From Ruminococcus sp. CAG:488 (GTDB lineage: Bacteria; Bacillota; Clostridia; Oscillospirales; Acutalibacteraceae): 13,360 nucleotides of DNA. Within the stretch, counting starts at the first letter, position 1. Every line of letters starts with the position of its first letter. Made by a program: the position numbers and the translations under genes. The stretch spans positions 14,624 to 27,983 of the forward strand of contig HF999629.1 in assembly GCA_000434055.1 (NCBI GenBank). Direction: 5' to 3'. Positions 5,925-13,360 of this stretch are shown one piece after another. The notes under the pieces are model-generated. The model was given only the letters and a program-made list of their open reading frames with translations. It made no database searches and had not been told where the DNA came from.

Positions 5925-7295
5925 ATGGAAAAGATGTGGGCAGGCAGGTTTGCCAAGGAACTGAATAAGGAAGCCGATGATTTCAATTCGTCGATCCATT
6001 TTGACTGCAAGATGTATAAGCAGGATATAATCGGCTCGATGAAGCATGCAACAATGCTTACAATGCAGAAAATCATCACCGACGACGATTGCAATAAGAT
6101 TCTTGCCGGACTTCAGTCGATACTTGACGACCTTGACAGCGGCGCTCTTAAGTTCGATATGGACGCCGAGGATATTCATATGTTTGTTGAGTCCGAGCTG
6201 ACAAAGCGTATAGGCGACGTCGGCAAGAAGCTCCACACGGCGAGAAGCCGTAACGATCAGGTTGCCGTTGATATCCGCCTTTATCTCAGAGACGAGACGG
6301 AAGAGATTATTCCGCTCATCAAGAATCTGCTTGCTGCCATTCTTTCCGTTGCAAAGGATAATAAAAACACGATTCTGCCCGGATATACTCATCTTCAGCG
6401 TGCTCAGCCGATAACCTTTGCTCATCATCTTTTGGCTTACGCTATGATGTTTATCCGTGATATCGGAAGGCTTGAGGACGCTATGAAGAGGATGAATTAT
6501 TCGCCTCTCGGCTCCTGCGCCCTTTCGGGTACAACATACAATACAAACCGTGAATTCGTCGCCGAGCAGCTCGGATTTGACGGAATCACGCTCAACAGCA
6601 TTGACGGCGTTTCCGACAGGGATTTCTGCGTTGAGCTGATGAGTGCATTCGCAACGATTATGATGCACCTTTCCCGTTTTTCGGAGGAAATTATACTCTG
6701 GTCGAGCTGGGAGTTTAAGTTCATTGAGCTTGACGACAGCTTTACGACGGGCTCAAGCATCATGCCTCAGAAGAAGAACCCCGATATGGCAGAGCTTGTC
6801 AGGGGCAAGACGGGTCGTGTTTACGGCGACCTTTTCACAATGCTCACCGTTCTCAAGGGTATTCCGCTTGCATACAACAAGGATATGCAGGAGGACAAGG
6901 AGTGCATATTTGACAGCATTGCTACAGTTAAGCAGTGTCTTAAAGTTTTTGCTCCGATGATTGAAACAATGAAGGTCATCAAGGAGAATATGTATTCTGC
7001 GGCTCAAAAGGGCTTTATCAACGCAACCGACCTTGCCGATTACCTTGCTAAGAAGGGTCTTCCGTTCAGAAGCGCATATAAGCTTGTCGGTCAGATCGTT
7101 GCTCATTGCATTGATAACGGTCTTGTGCTTGAAACAATGCCGCTTGAGGATTACAAAAAGTACAGCGATTTGTTTGAGGAGGATCTTTTTACCGAGATTT
7201 CTCTCGAAACCTGCGTCTCCAAGAGAATTTCGGCAGGCGGAACGGGTCCCGAATCCGTTGAAAAGCAGATTGCGTATGTTGAAAATTATATTTAA
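5925..7295 (+). CDS. argH: argininosuccinate lyase
   Basis: Splits argininosuccinate into arginine and fumarate, the last step of arginine synthesis; cytoplasmic homotetramer of the fumarase/aspartase superfamily. The 456 residues match the usual length. Visible motifs are the MWAGRF start (4-9), HTARSRNDQV (104-113), GYTHLQRAQP (153-162) with the catalytic-region His156, SPLGSCALSGT (193-203), and the superfamily signature GSSIMPQKKNPD (276-287) with catalytic Ser at 277/278. The start is placed at ATG 5925, with CGGAG about 11 bases upstream, slightly far. It forms an operon with argG and is closed by a clear terminator 15 bases downstream. Confidence 0.97.
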   Translation: MEKMWAGRFAKELNKEADDFNSSIHFDCKMYKQDIIGSMKHATMLTMQKIITDDDCNKILAGLQSILDDLDSGALKFDMDAEDIHMFVESELTKRIGDVGKKLHTARSRNDQVAVDIRLYLRDETEEIIPLIKNLLAAILSVAKDNKNTILPGYTHLQRAQPITFAHHLLAYAMMFIRDIGRLEDAMKRMNYSPLGSCALSGTTYNTNREFVAEQLGFDGITLNSIDGVSDRDFCVELMSAFATIMMHLSRFSEEIILWSSWEFKFIELDDSFTTGSSIMPQKKNPDMAELVRGKTGRVYGDLFTMLTVLKGIPLAYNKDMQEDKECIFDSIATVKQCLKVFAPMIETMKVIKENMYSAAQKGFINATDLADYLAKKGLPFRSAYKLVGQIVAHCIDNGLVLETMPLEDYKKYSDLFEEDLFTEISLETCVSKRISAGGTGPESVEKQIAYVENYI

Positions 7296-7309
7296 ACTTA
7301 AAAATATTT

Positions 7310-7340
7310 GGGCTGTCCTGATGAACAGCCCTTTTGTTCT
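7310..7340 (+). terminator. rho-independent terminator after argH
   Basis: GGGCTGT (7310-7316), 8-base loop, ACAGCCC (7325-7331), then TTTTGTTCT. The perfect 7-bp stem with a T-tract separates argGH from the argF-carA-carB unit. Confidence 0.9.
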
Positions 7341-7371
7341 AATTAAGTATTTGAAAATATTGTAAAACTAT

Positions 7372-7399
7372 TTGAAAATTTTATTAAATGATGTATAAT
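7372..7399 (+). promoter_or_regulatory. argF-carAB promoter with an upstream direct repeat
   Basis: -35 TTGAAA (7372-7377), 16 bases, -10 TATAAT (7394-7399); start expected near 7406. The 11-base word TATTTGAAAAT occurs at 7348-7358 and again at 7369-7379, so its second copy contains the -35. The repeat interval is 21 bases, two helical turns, which would place two regulator subunits on one face of the DNA. Confidence 0.65.
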
Positions 7400-7417
7400 T
7401 ACAGGAGGGTGATACCG

Positions 7418-8401
7418 ATGGTTAATTTAAAAGGCAGAGATTTTCTGAAACTGCTTGATTTCACAAGCGAGGAAATTGAGTATCTCGTCGATCTTGCGGC
7501 TGATTTGAAAGCAAAGAAGAAAGCGGGAATCCCACACAGGATCCACGAGGGTAAGAATGTTGCTCTTATCTTTGAAAAGACAAGCACAAGAACGCGTTGC
7601 AGCTTTGAGGTCGGTGCTAACGATCTCGGCATGGGCTCAACCTATCTTGCCGAAGGTTCGCAAATAGGCAAAAAGGAGAGCATAGCCGACACGGCGAGGG
7701 TGCTCTCGGGTATGTTTGACGGCATCGAGTACCGCGGCTACGGTCAGGATCTTGTTGAGGAGCTTGCAAAGTATGCGAGCGTTCCCGTATGGAACGGCCT
7801 TACAAATGAATTTCACCCGACTCAGATTCTTGCCGATTTCCTGACTATCAAGGAGCAGTTCGGTCATCTTAAGGGAATCAACTTTGTTTACATGGGCGAC
7901 GCAAGGTACAATATGGGTAATTCACTCATGGTAGGCTGCGCTAAAATGGGTATCAACTTTACCGCATGCGCTCCGAAAAAGTATTTCCCCGACCATGACC
8001 TTGTTGACACCTGCAAGGCGATCGCAAAGGAAAACGGCTGTGAAATTAAATTCAGCGAAAACCCCACGGAGGCCGTAAAGGACGCAAACGTAATTTATAC
8101 GGATGTTTGGGTTTCAATGGGCGAACCGATGGAGGTTTGGAAAGAAAGAATCGACGACCTTATGCCGTACCAGGTCAATCAAAAGCTTATGGATGCGGCG
8201 GCAGATGACGTTGTGTTTATGCACTGTCTGCCCGCTTATCATGACCATAAGACAATTGTCGGCAAGGAGATCGGCGAAAGATTCGGCTGTGATGCTCTTG
8301 AGGTCACGGACGAGGTCTTTGAAAGCGAACGTTCAATCGTTTTCAGAGAGGCAGAGAACAGAATGCACACTATAAAAGCAGTTATGGCGGCGACATTATG
8401 A
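7418..8401 (+). CDS. argF: ornithine carbamoyltransferase
   Basis: Transfers the carbamoyl group from carbamoyl phosphate to ornithine, giving citrulline; cytoplasmic. The 327 residues match the family. Visible motifs are the carbamoyl-phosphate loop STRTR (56-60), HPTQ (133-136), the ornithine loop DVWVSMGE (229-236) and the catalytic HCLPA (269-273). The ATG at 7418 is chosen because AGGAGGG (7403-7409) lies eight bases upstream. An in-frame ATG at 7388 precedes the -10 and would not be transcribed. The catabolic enzyme ArcB is closely related, but the position between argGH and carAB argues for the biosynthetic enzyme. The stop codon overlaps the carA start (ATGA), indicating translational coupling and direct pairing with the enzyme that supplies carbamoyl phosphate. 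Confidence 0.95.
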   Translation: MVNLKGRDFLKLLDFTSEEIEYLVDLAADLKAKKKAGIPHRIHEGKNVALIFEKTSTRTRCSFEVGANDLGMGSTYLAEGSQIGKKESIADTARVLSGMFDGIEYRGYGQDLVEELAKYASVPVWNGLTNEFHPTQILADFLTIKEQFGHLKGINFVYMGDARYNMGNSLMVGCAKMGINFTACAPKKYFPDHDLVDTCKAIAKENGCEIKFSENPTEAVKDANVIYTDVWVSMGEPMEVWKERIDDLMPYQVNQKLMDAAADDVVFMHCLPAYHDHKTIVGKEIGERFGCDALEVTDEVFESERSIVFREAENRMHTIKAVMAATL

Positions 8402-9483
8402 TTAAAAAAATTTACATTGTACTTGAAGACGGACACATTTTTGAAGGCAAGAGCTTCGGCGCAGAGGGCGAGGCTCTCGGCGAGCTTGTCTTTACAACAG
8501 GCATGGGCGGATATATCGAAACACTCACCGACCCCAGCTATTACGGACAGATAGTTATGCAAACCTTCCCGCTTATCGGCAACTACGGCATCATGGAGGA
8601 GGACTTTGAAAGCGACAGGTCCTACGTCAGCGGCTACGTTGTCAGAGAGTGGTGCGAGCTGCCGTCCAATTTCAGAACGGAGTATGACCTTGACACCTTC
8701 CTGAAAAAGCAGGGAATAGTCGGCGTTTACGGCGTTGACACCCGTGAGATTACGAGAATAATCCGTGAAAAGGGTGTTATGAACGCAAAAATCGTCAGCT
8801 CGGTCGACAATATCGACTATGACGAAATCAAGGCTTACAGAATCGTTGACGCAGTCAAGAGCGTAAGCTGTAAGGAAAAATATACGATATCGGACGATGG
8901 AGCGAAGTATAAGGTTGCGCTTCTCGACTACGGCGCAAAGAAAAACATCGTTCGTGAGCTTGTTGCAAGGGGCTGCGAGGTCACGGTTTTCCCGTATGAC
9001 ACCTCGGCTCAGGAGATAATCAATATGAATCCGGACGGAATCATGCTTTCAAACGGTCCGGGTGACCCGGAGGAAAACATCGTTCCGATTGAAAATATAA
9101 AGGAGCTTGCCGGCAAATTCCCGATTTTCGGAATCTGTCTCGGACATCAGCTCACTGCCCTTGCAATGGGCGGAAAAACGATGAAGCTCAAATACGGTCA
9201 CAGAGGCGTTAATCAGCCGGTCAAGCAACTTGAAACGGGCAGAACCTATATTTCAAGCCAGAACCACGGTTACGCCGTTGTTGCCGAAAGTCTTGACAGG
9301 CGATATGCAAGAGAGAGCTTTATTAACGCAAACGACGGCACATGCGAGGGTATGGAATACAGAAGTAAGCAGATATTCACCGTTCAGTTTCACCCGGAGG
9401 CATGTTCGGGTCCTAAGGATACAAAGTTCCTGTTCGACAGGTTTATTTCAATGATGGGAGGAAAAAACAATGCCGCTGAATAA
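8398..9483 (+). CDS. carA: carbamoyl-phosphate synthase small (glutaminase) subunit
   Basis: Hydrolyses glutamine and channels ammonia to CarB. The 361 residues show the usual two parts: the CarA-specific N-terminal domain (about 1-155, with VFTTGMGGYIETLTDPSYYGQ at 31-51) and a class I glutamine amidotransferase domain (about 172-355). The catalytic triad is Cys247 in GICLGHQ, and His332 and Glu334 in FHPEACSGP; SNGPGDPEE lies at 218-226. The family usually reads FHPEASPGP, so Cys-Ser for Ser-Pro is a small deviation outside the triad. The start overlaps the argF stop (ATGA) with no strong ribosome site of its own, so translation is probably coupled to argF. The end overlaps carB by 14 bases. 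Confidence 0.96.
   Translation: MIKKIYIVLEDGHIFEGKSFGAEGEALGELVFTTGMGGYIETLTDPSYYGQIVMQTFPLIGNYGIMEEDFESDRSYVSGYVVREWCELPSNFRTEYDLDTFLKKQGIVGVYGVDTREITRIIREKGVMNAKIVSSVDNIDYDEIKAYRIVDAVKSVSCKEKYTISDDGAKYKVALLDYGAKKNIVRELVARGCEVTVFPYDTSAQEIINMNPDGIMLSNGPGDPEENIVPIENIKELAGKFPIFGICLGHQLTALAMGGKTMKLKYGHRGVNQPVKQLETGRTYISSQNHGYAVVAESLDRRYARESFINANDGTCEGMEYRSKQIFTVQFHPEACSGPKDTKFLFDRFISMMGGKNNAAE
9456..9461 (+). promoter_or_regulatory. ribosome binding site of carB inside the carA end
   Basis: GGGAGG ends eight bases before the ATG at 9470. It fixes the carB start, which overlaps the last 14 bases of carA in another frame. Confidence 0.85.
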
Positions 9484-12400
9484 AGACATAAAAAAGGTAC
9501 TTGTTATCGGTTCCGGTCCCATCGTTATCGGTCAGGCGGCTGAGTTTGACTACGCCGGAGCACAGGCCTGCCGCGTTCTCAAGGACGCAGGTCTTGACGT
9601 TGTGCTTGTCAACTCCAACCCCGCAACCATTATGACGGATAATGCGCTCGCCGACGAGATTTATCTTGAACCGCTGACGCAGGAGACCGTTAAAAGAATT
9701 ATTGAAAAAGAACATCCCGATTCTATTCTTGCCGGACTCGGCGGACAGACGGGACTTACAATAGCTATGCAGCTTGCTCAGAACGGCTATCTTGAAAAAA
9801 TGGGCGTTAAGCTGCTCGGCACCAACGCCGAAGCCATTGATAAGGCGGAGGACAGACAGCTTTTCAGAGATACGATGCTCAAAATCGGTCAGCCTGTTGT
9901 TCCGTCGGATATCGCAAACACCGTTGAACGTGCGGCCGAAATTGCTCAGGAAATCGGATATCCCGTAATCATTCGTCCTGCATTCACCCTCGGCGGCGCC
10001 GGCGGCGGAGTTGTTTACAACGAAGAAGAATTAAGAGTTATTGCATATAACGGACTGGAGCTTTCCCCGATCAATCAAATCCTTGTCGAGCGCTTTATCG
10101 GCGGCTGGAAGGAGATCGAGTTTGAGGTTATGCGTGACAGCGTTGGCAACGTTATCGCTGTCTGCTCAATGGAAAACTTTGACCCGGTCGGCGTTCATAC
10201 GGGCGACAGTATAGTTATCGCGCCTGCCGTAACGCTTTCGGACAAGGAATATCAGATGCTGCGTTCCGCCTCGCTCGATATTATCACCGAGCTTGGCATC
10301 GAGGGCGGCTGTAACTGTCAGTTTGCACTCAATCCCGAGAGCTTTGAATATTCCGTTATCGAGGTTAACCCGAGAGTTTCACGTTCGTCGGCTCTTGCCT
10401 CAAAGGCGACAGGTTATCCTATAGCAAAGGTTACAACCAAAATTGCGCTCGGATATACACTTGATGAGATCAGAAACGACATCACGGGCAAAACCTGTGC
10501 CTGCTTTGAACCTACGCTTGACTATGTTGTTGTCAAGTTCCCGAAGTGGCCGTTTGATAAATTCGTCGGTGCAAGCCGTAAGCTCGGCACTCAGATGAAG
10601 GCAACCGGCGAGGTCATGTCGATTGCTCCGAGCTTTGAAATGGCGGTTATGAAGGCTGTCAGAGGTGCCGAAATTTCACTTGAAACACTCAATTATAATA
10701 AATTCCCAGATGACATGGACGTTGTCGAACGCTTGCATGAACAGGACGATTTGCGAATTTTCACCGTGTTCAAGGCTCTTAAAGAGGGTATAAGCATTGA
10801 GAAGATCCACGAAATCACGATGATTGACGAGTGGTTCCTCGGAAAGCTCAAGAATCTTGTCGACTATGAAAAAATGCTCGAAAGCGGCAAGCTTGACAAA
10901 GATTACTACGAAAAGGGCAAGAAATACGGCTACAAGGATTCGACTATTCTTAAAATGGCAGGCAAGCTTCCGGAAAAGACGCTTGACGCCGTTTACAAAA
11001 TGGTTGACACCTGCGGTGCCGAGTTCAAGGCAGAAACGCCATATTTCTACTCGACATATGACAGTGACTGCGAGTCAAGAGAGATCGAAAGAGGAGAGAA
11101 GGAACGAATCATTGTTCTCGGCTCCGGCCCCATCCGTATCGGTCAGGGTATCGAATTTGACTATTCCTCCGTTCATTGCGTATGGACCCTCAAGGAGCTT
11201 GGGTATGAGGTCATCATCGTAAATAATAACCCCGAGACGGTTTCAACCGACTTCGACACGGCGGACAGGCTTTATTTTGAACCGCTCAACGACGAGGACG
11301 TAATGAACATCATCAAGGTTGAAAAGCCTGTAGGAGTTGTTGTTGCGTTCGGCGGTCAGACGGCTATCAAGCTTACGAAGTTCCTTGATGAAAATAATAT
11401 TCCGATTCTCGGCACATCGGCCGAGGGTATTGATATCGCCGAGGACAGAGAGCGCTTTGACGAATTGCTTGAAAAATTCGGCATCAGCAGACCGAAGGGT
11501 CAGACGATTATGGACACCGAGGACGCTATCCGAGCGGCAAACGAGCTTGAATATCCCGTTCTTCTCCGTCCGTCATACGTTATCGGCGGTCAGAACATGA
11601 CTATCGCATATAACGACACCGATGTTAAGCGTTACATGGATATCATTCTTTCTCAGAAGATTGAAAATCCCGTTCTTGTTGATAAGTACATGATGGGCAC
11701 GGAGCTTGAGGTTGACGTTATCTCCGACGGCAAGGATGTTCTTATTCCCGGCATTATGGAGCATATCGAGCGTGCAGGCGTCCACTCGGGCGACTCGATC
11801 GCAGTTTATCCGCCCTATAATATACTCGACAGCATGATTGACAAGATTGTTGATATTTCAACAAAGCTTGCGCTTTCGCTCGGCACAAAGGGCCTTGTCA
11901 ACATTCAATATCTCATCTATCGCAACGAGCTTTACGTTATCGAGGTCAATCCCCGTGCATCAAGAACGATTCCTTACATCAGCAAGGTTACAGGCGTTCC
12001 GATGGTTGAGCTTGCAACAAAGGTCATGATAGGCACAAAGCTCATTGAGCTCGGCTACGGCACGGGACTTTACAAGATCCCGCCGTATGTTGCGATCAAG
12101 GTTCCCGTATTCTCATTCGAGAAGCTCAACGATGTCAATTCCGAACTTGGTCCGGAGATGAAGTCGACGGGTGAGGTTCTCGGAATCGGCAGAACCCTCA
12201 ATGAGGCACTGTTCAAAGGACTTATTTCCGCAGGCTTCAAGGTTGGCCATGAGAGCACATATCACGACAATAAATACAACGGCGGAGTGCTTATCAGCGT
12301 TCACGATAAGGACAAGCCGGAAGTTATATCGCTTGCAAAGAAGTTCGCCGACGTCGGCTTGAAGATTTATTCAACGCCGAACACGGGCAAGCTTATTCAG

Positions 12401-13360
12401 TCGGCAGGCATCAATGCCGAGATTATCGAGGAATTCAGCGACGGCAAGCACGTTATCGAAATGCTCGAAACAGGCAAAATTGATTATATTGTTTACACAG
12501 GCTCAACGGCTAAATCGACGATTGAAAACTTCATCAAGATTCACCGCCGTGCAGTTCAGCTCTCAATCTGCTGCCTTACATCTCTCGATACGGCAAATGC
12601 GCTCTGCGATATTCTTTCAAGCCGCTTCACTCAGCGCAACACAGAGCTTGTCGATATCAATCATATGCGCTCGAAGCGTATGCGCCTGAATTTTACTAAG
12701 ATGCAGGCGACGGGAAACGACGATATCTATTTCAACAACATGAATAAGAATATTCCGTCACCCGAGTCGCTGACTATCAACTTCACCGACCGTCATTACG
12801 GAATCGGCGGCGACGGCGTTGTTCTCGTTGAAAAATCGGATATTGCCGATGCAAAAATGGTTGTTTATAACGACGACGGAACTCAGACGCTTATGGCTGC
12901 GAACAGTATTCGCTGTGCTGCAAAGTTCCTCTATGATAACGGAATTGTGCCGAAAACGACAATGAAAATTGAAACCAACTGCGGCGTAAAGAACGTTCGT
13001 CTGTATTCGTTCAACGGCGAGGTAAGATCGGCTCAGGTCGATATCGGCAAGCCCGATTTTGATCCTGCAAGCATTCCGATGAAGACCGACACATACATGA
13101 TAATCGACCAGCCGGTTAATATAGGCGGCGAATCTATCAATATCAGTTGTGTTACTATCGGTAATCCGCATTGCATCGTGTTTATGGATAATGTTGACAG
13201 TGTTGATCTTAATTCTCTCGGCGACAAGATCCGCAATTCAGGCATTCTTCCCGAGTATATCAATACCGGCATCGCTCGAATGATTGACAGAAACACAATC
13301 AAGCTCCGCTGCTATGAGAGAGCGGTCAACGGCGAGAGCCTCGGCTGCGGGACATCAGCC
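9470..13360 (+). CDS. carB: carbamoyl-phosphate synthase large subunit fused in frame to a DapF-like domain (3' end beyond right edge)
   Basis: Makes carbamoyl phosphate from bicarbonate, ammonia from CarA and two ATP. I read the frame codon by codon: 1297 codons to the edge, no stop. Residues line up with E. coli CarB (1073 aa): carboxyphosphate half 1-400 (GSGPIVIGQ at 14-22, Arg169 in RPAFTLGGAGGG), oligomerisation part about 400-550, carbamoyl-phosphate half from 551 (GSGPIRIGQ, RPSYVIGGQ at 700-708), allosteric MGS domain about 938-1066. Ornithine-site residues His765, Glu767 and Asp775 are kept, but nucleotide-phosphate positions of the MGS domain are changed. After LVDINHM, where CarB normally ends, the frame runs through RSKR into a DapF homologue starting at Met1071. 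No ribosome site precedes Met1066 or Met1071, so one fused polypeptide is the simplest reading. CarB identity is certain; the fusion is real in this sequence unless a base error removed a stop. Confidence 0.93.
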   Translation, partial: MPLNKDIKKVLVIGSGPIVIGQAAEFDYAGAQACRVLKDAGLDVVLVNSNPATIMTDNALADEIYLEPLTQETVKRIIEKEHPDSILAGLGGQTGLTIAMQLAQNGYLEKMGVKLLGTNAEAIDKAEDRQLFRDTMLKIGQPVVPSDIANTVERAAEIAQEIGYPVIIRPAFTLGGAGGGVVYNEEELRVIAYNGLELSPINQILVERFIGGWKEIEFEVMRDSVGNVIAVCSMENFDPVGVHTGDSIVIAPAVTLSDKEYQMLRSASLDIITELGIEGGCNCQFALNPESFEYSVIEVNPRVSRSSALASKATGYPIAKVTTKIALGYTLDEIRNDITGKTCACFEPTLDYVVVKFPKWPFDKFVGASRKLGTQMKATGEVMSIAPSFEMAVMKAVRGAEISLETLNYNKFPDDMDVVERLHEQDDLRIFTVFKALKEGISIEKIHEITMIDEWFLGKLKNLVDYEKMLESGKLDKDYYEKGKKYGYKDSTILKMAGKLPEKTLDAVYKMVDTCGAEFKAETPYFYSTYDSDCESREIERGEKERIIVLGSGPIRIGQGIEFDYSSVHCVWTLKELGYEVIIVNNNPETVSTDFDTADRLYFEPLNDEDVMNIIKVEKPVGVVVAFGGQTAIKLTKFLDENNIPILGTSAEGIDIAEDRERFDELLEKFGISRPKGQTIMDTEDAIRAANELEYPVLLRPSYVIGGQNMTIAYNDTDVKRYMDIILSQKIENPVLVDKYMMGTELEVDVISDGKDVLIPGIMEHIERAGVHSGDSIAVYPPYNILDSMIDKIVDISTKLALSLGTKGLVNIQYLIYRNELYVIEVNPRASRTIPYISKVTGVPMVELATKVMIGTKLIELGYGTGLYKIPPYVAIKVPVFSFEKLNDVNSELGPEMKSTGEVLGIGRTLNEALFKGLISAGFKVGHESTYHDNKYNGGVLISVHDKDKPEVISLAKKFADVGLKIYSTPNTGKLIQSAGINAEIIEEFSDGKHVIEMLETGKIDYIVYTGSTAKSTIENFIKIHRRAVQLSICCLTSLDTANALCDILSSRFTQRNTELVDINHMRSKRMRLNFTKMQATGNDDIYFNNMNKNIPSPESLTINFTDRHYGIGGDGVVLVEKSDIADAKMVVYNDDGTQTLMAANSIRCAAKFLYDNGIVPKTTMKIETNCGVKNVRLYSFNGEVRSAQVDIGKPDFDPASIPMKTDTYMIIDQPVNIGGESINISCVTIGNPHCIVFMDNVDSVDLNSLGDKIRNSGILPEYINTGIARMIDRNTIKLRCYERAVNGESLGCGTSA
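12680..13360 (+). other. C-terminal DapF-like (diaminopimelate epimerase family) domain of the CarB fusion, lacking the first catalytic Cys
   Basis: Residues 1071-1297 of the fusion, about 227 of the roughly 275 expected. The domain starts at the normal DapF N-terminus (FTKMQATGND at 1075-1084). Compared with Haemophilus influenzae DapF, the following are kept: Asn11 (Asn1083), Asn64 (Asn1134 in YNDDGT), Asn75 (Asn1145), Asn157 (Asn1232 in IGNPH), Asn190 (Asn1265), Glu208-Arg209 (Glu1283-Arg1284 in YERAVNGES) and catalytic Cys217 (Cys1293 in GCGTSA). DRHYGIGGDG is also present. The first acid/base residue, Cys73 of the MCGN..RC motif, is Ala (Ala1143), and the following Gly is Ala1144. With one of two required cysteines gone, LL- to meso-DAP epimerisation is unlikely. 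The fold could serve as an amino-acid-binding regulatory module or catalyse another reaction. Family membership is secure, the function unknown. Confidence 0.88.

Noticed and set aside
12665..12682. Separate dapF gene starting at ATG 12665 or 12680
   Set aside because: No Shine-Dalgarno sequence precedes either ATG, and there is no carB stop before them. Coupled re-initiation needs a stop codon, which is absent. Kept only as the alternative if TCG at 12671-12673 proves to be a TAG misread.
12758..13302. Minus-strand open frames opposite the DapF-like domain
   Set aside because: The plus strand carries a continuous frame with DapF motifs; the opposite frames have no recognisable features.
1..13360. 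tRNA, rRNA, CRISPR array, transposase or phage genes
   Set aside because: I looked on both strands and found no cloverleaf, regularly spaced repeats with spacers, or mobile-element protein in the window.

Overview
The window looks like a chromosomal segment of an anaerobic gut Clostridia-type Firmicute, probably near Ruminococcaceae/Oscillospirales. The evidence is moderate GC coding DNA, AGGAGG-type ribosome sites, Clostridia-like protein sequences, a bile-salt-hydrolase-family enzyme, and a GC-rich hairpin repeat of a kind I recall from gut Clostridia. The taxon is inferred, not proven.

Left part (1-3353). Three genes lie on the minus strand: the 5' two thirds of a tRNA-dihydrouridine synthase (dus, running off the left edge), a choloylglycine hydrolase (bile salt hydrolase/penicillin acylase family), and a MATE-family efflux transporter. 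The transporter diverges from a small membrane-anchored protein of unknown function (3354-3968). The two share a promoter region in which near-consensus -10 hexamers on opposite strands overlap. A gene-free stretch follows (3969-4666). It holds a hairpin-rich MITE-like repeat, a second perfect hairpin, and the argG promoter with an array of TGCATA elements resembling ArgR sites.

Right part (4667-13360). This is an arginine biosynthesis cluster on the plus strand: argG-argH, a rho-independent terminator, then argF-carA-carB from a separate promoter. argF and carA overlap by ATGA, and carA and carB overlap by 14 bases. CarAB makes carbamoyl phosphate, ArgF joins it to ornithine to give citrulline, ArgG makes argininosuccinate, and ArgH releases arginine and fumarate. 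The glutamate-to-ornithine genes are not in the window.

The most unusual feature is at the right end. The carB frame does not stop at the usual CarB C-terminus (about residue 1066-1070). It continues in frame into a diaminopimelate epimerase (DapF) homologue and stays open to the window edge (1297 codons read). The DapF part has lost the first catalytic cysteine (MCGN...RC reads MAAN...RC) while keeping the second cysteine and most substrate-binding residues. The CarB allosteric domain is also changed at its nucleotide-phosphate positions, while the ornithine-site residues remain. This suggests an arginine-dedicated carbamoyl-phosphate synthase with a remodelled regulatory end and an added, probably non-epimerase, DapF-fold domain.
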